This document shows, in pieces, positions 51,984 to 52,052 of a stretch of DNA of 52,052 nt (position 1 is the first letter of the stretch; every line of letters starts with the position of its first letter). The translations under genes and the position numbers were made by a program. Below the pieces are notes generated by a model. The model searched no databases and was not told the DNA's origin. It saw only the letters and a list, made by a program, of their open reading frames with translations. The DNA is from RECO01 sp050485385 (GTDB lineage Bacteria > Pseudomonadota > Alphaproteobacteria > Geminicoccales > Geminicoccaceae), in assembly GCA_050485385.1 (NCBI GenBank), contig JBJHBG010000016.1:1-52052 (forward strand). Direction: 5' to 3'.

Positions 51984-52052
51984 CGTGTTTTCCGTATGGC
52001 GTAACCACCCCTCACCCCCCGCCCGGCCGCCCACAAGTGTACGATGCCATGG

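Overview
This is a very GC-rich (by eye roughly 70%) bacterial chromosome segment. Gene content fits an alphaproteobacterium, probably of the Rhodospirillales type: an ATGA/TGATG-overlapped urease operon, a hydantoin-processing cluster, a His/Glu-type amino-acid ABC transporter, OtsB, an NnrU-like protein, and class III cyclase/TPR proteins. The lineage is inferred from gene content only. A run of 10 N inside cas3 shows a draft assembly.

Left third (1 to about 23,380) is a defence island. It opens with a CRISPR array cut by the window edge (36-nt repeats), then cas2 and a cas4-cas1 fusion on the minus strand, then a PrlF-YhaV toxin-antitoxin pair, then the subtype I-G (formerly I-U) effector operon csb1/cas7, csb2/cas5-6, cas3 (helicase first, HD last) and a csb3-like gene. 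Between the toxin and the effector operon lies a crRNA-like unit. On the minus strand it has a CRISPR-repeat 3' end, a 37-nt pseudo-spacer and a small hairpin. The pseudo-spacer matches 23 of 27 nt of a site a few bases away, upstream of the cas operon, next to a 5'-TTA PAM. It looks like a CreA/CreR-type regulatory guide.

Directly downstream is a second, five-gene defence operon: an SF1 UPF1-like helicase with a C-terminal Vsr/DUF559-like nuclease, a membrane-anchored coiled-coil protein, a coiled-coil McrB-type AAA+ GTPase, a DUF2357/McrC-like protein and an Hsp70-like protein. This composition matches the CoCoNuT branch of McrBC-type systems. The AAA gene carries what looks like a single amber mutation. 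The island ends with a decayed IS3-family element and a 50-nt 3' fragment of tRNA-Val(CAC), a typical attachment-site scar.

Right two thirds (23.5 to 52 kb) is ordinary chromosome: GH65 phosphorylase/hydrolase, trehalose-phosphatase and a beta-phosphoglucomutase-like HAD; sirohydrochlorin cobaltochelatase CbiX; cupin; an exported protein; an FAD monooxygenase with a DCC-family protein; an amino-acid ABC transporter (binding protein plus two permeases) with an ASCH protein; a PRC-barrel protein; a TetR/peroxiredoxin pair with a clear operator; an NnrU-like protein; a HAD pseudo-enzyme; a cyclase-like TPR protein; the hydantoin set (carbamoylase, racemase, hydantoinase, ABC ATPase); a BKACE remnant; the urease operon ureDA-orf-BCEFG; glutathione peroxidase; and proline iminopeptidase.

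The hydantoin genes could together convert 5-substituted hydantoins to free D-amino acids. The urease set hydrolyses urea, so both feed nitrogen assimilation. Gaps not listed as features are short intergenic stretches in which I see nothing supportable.
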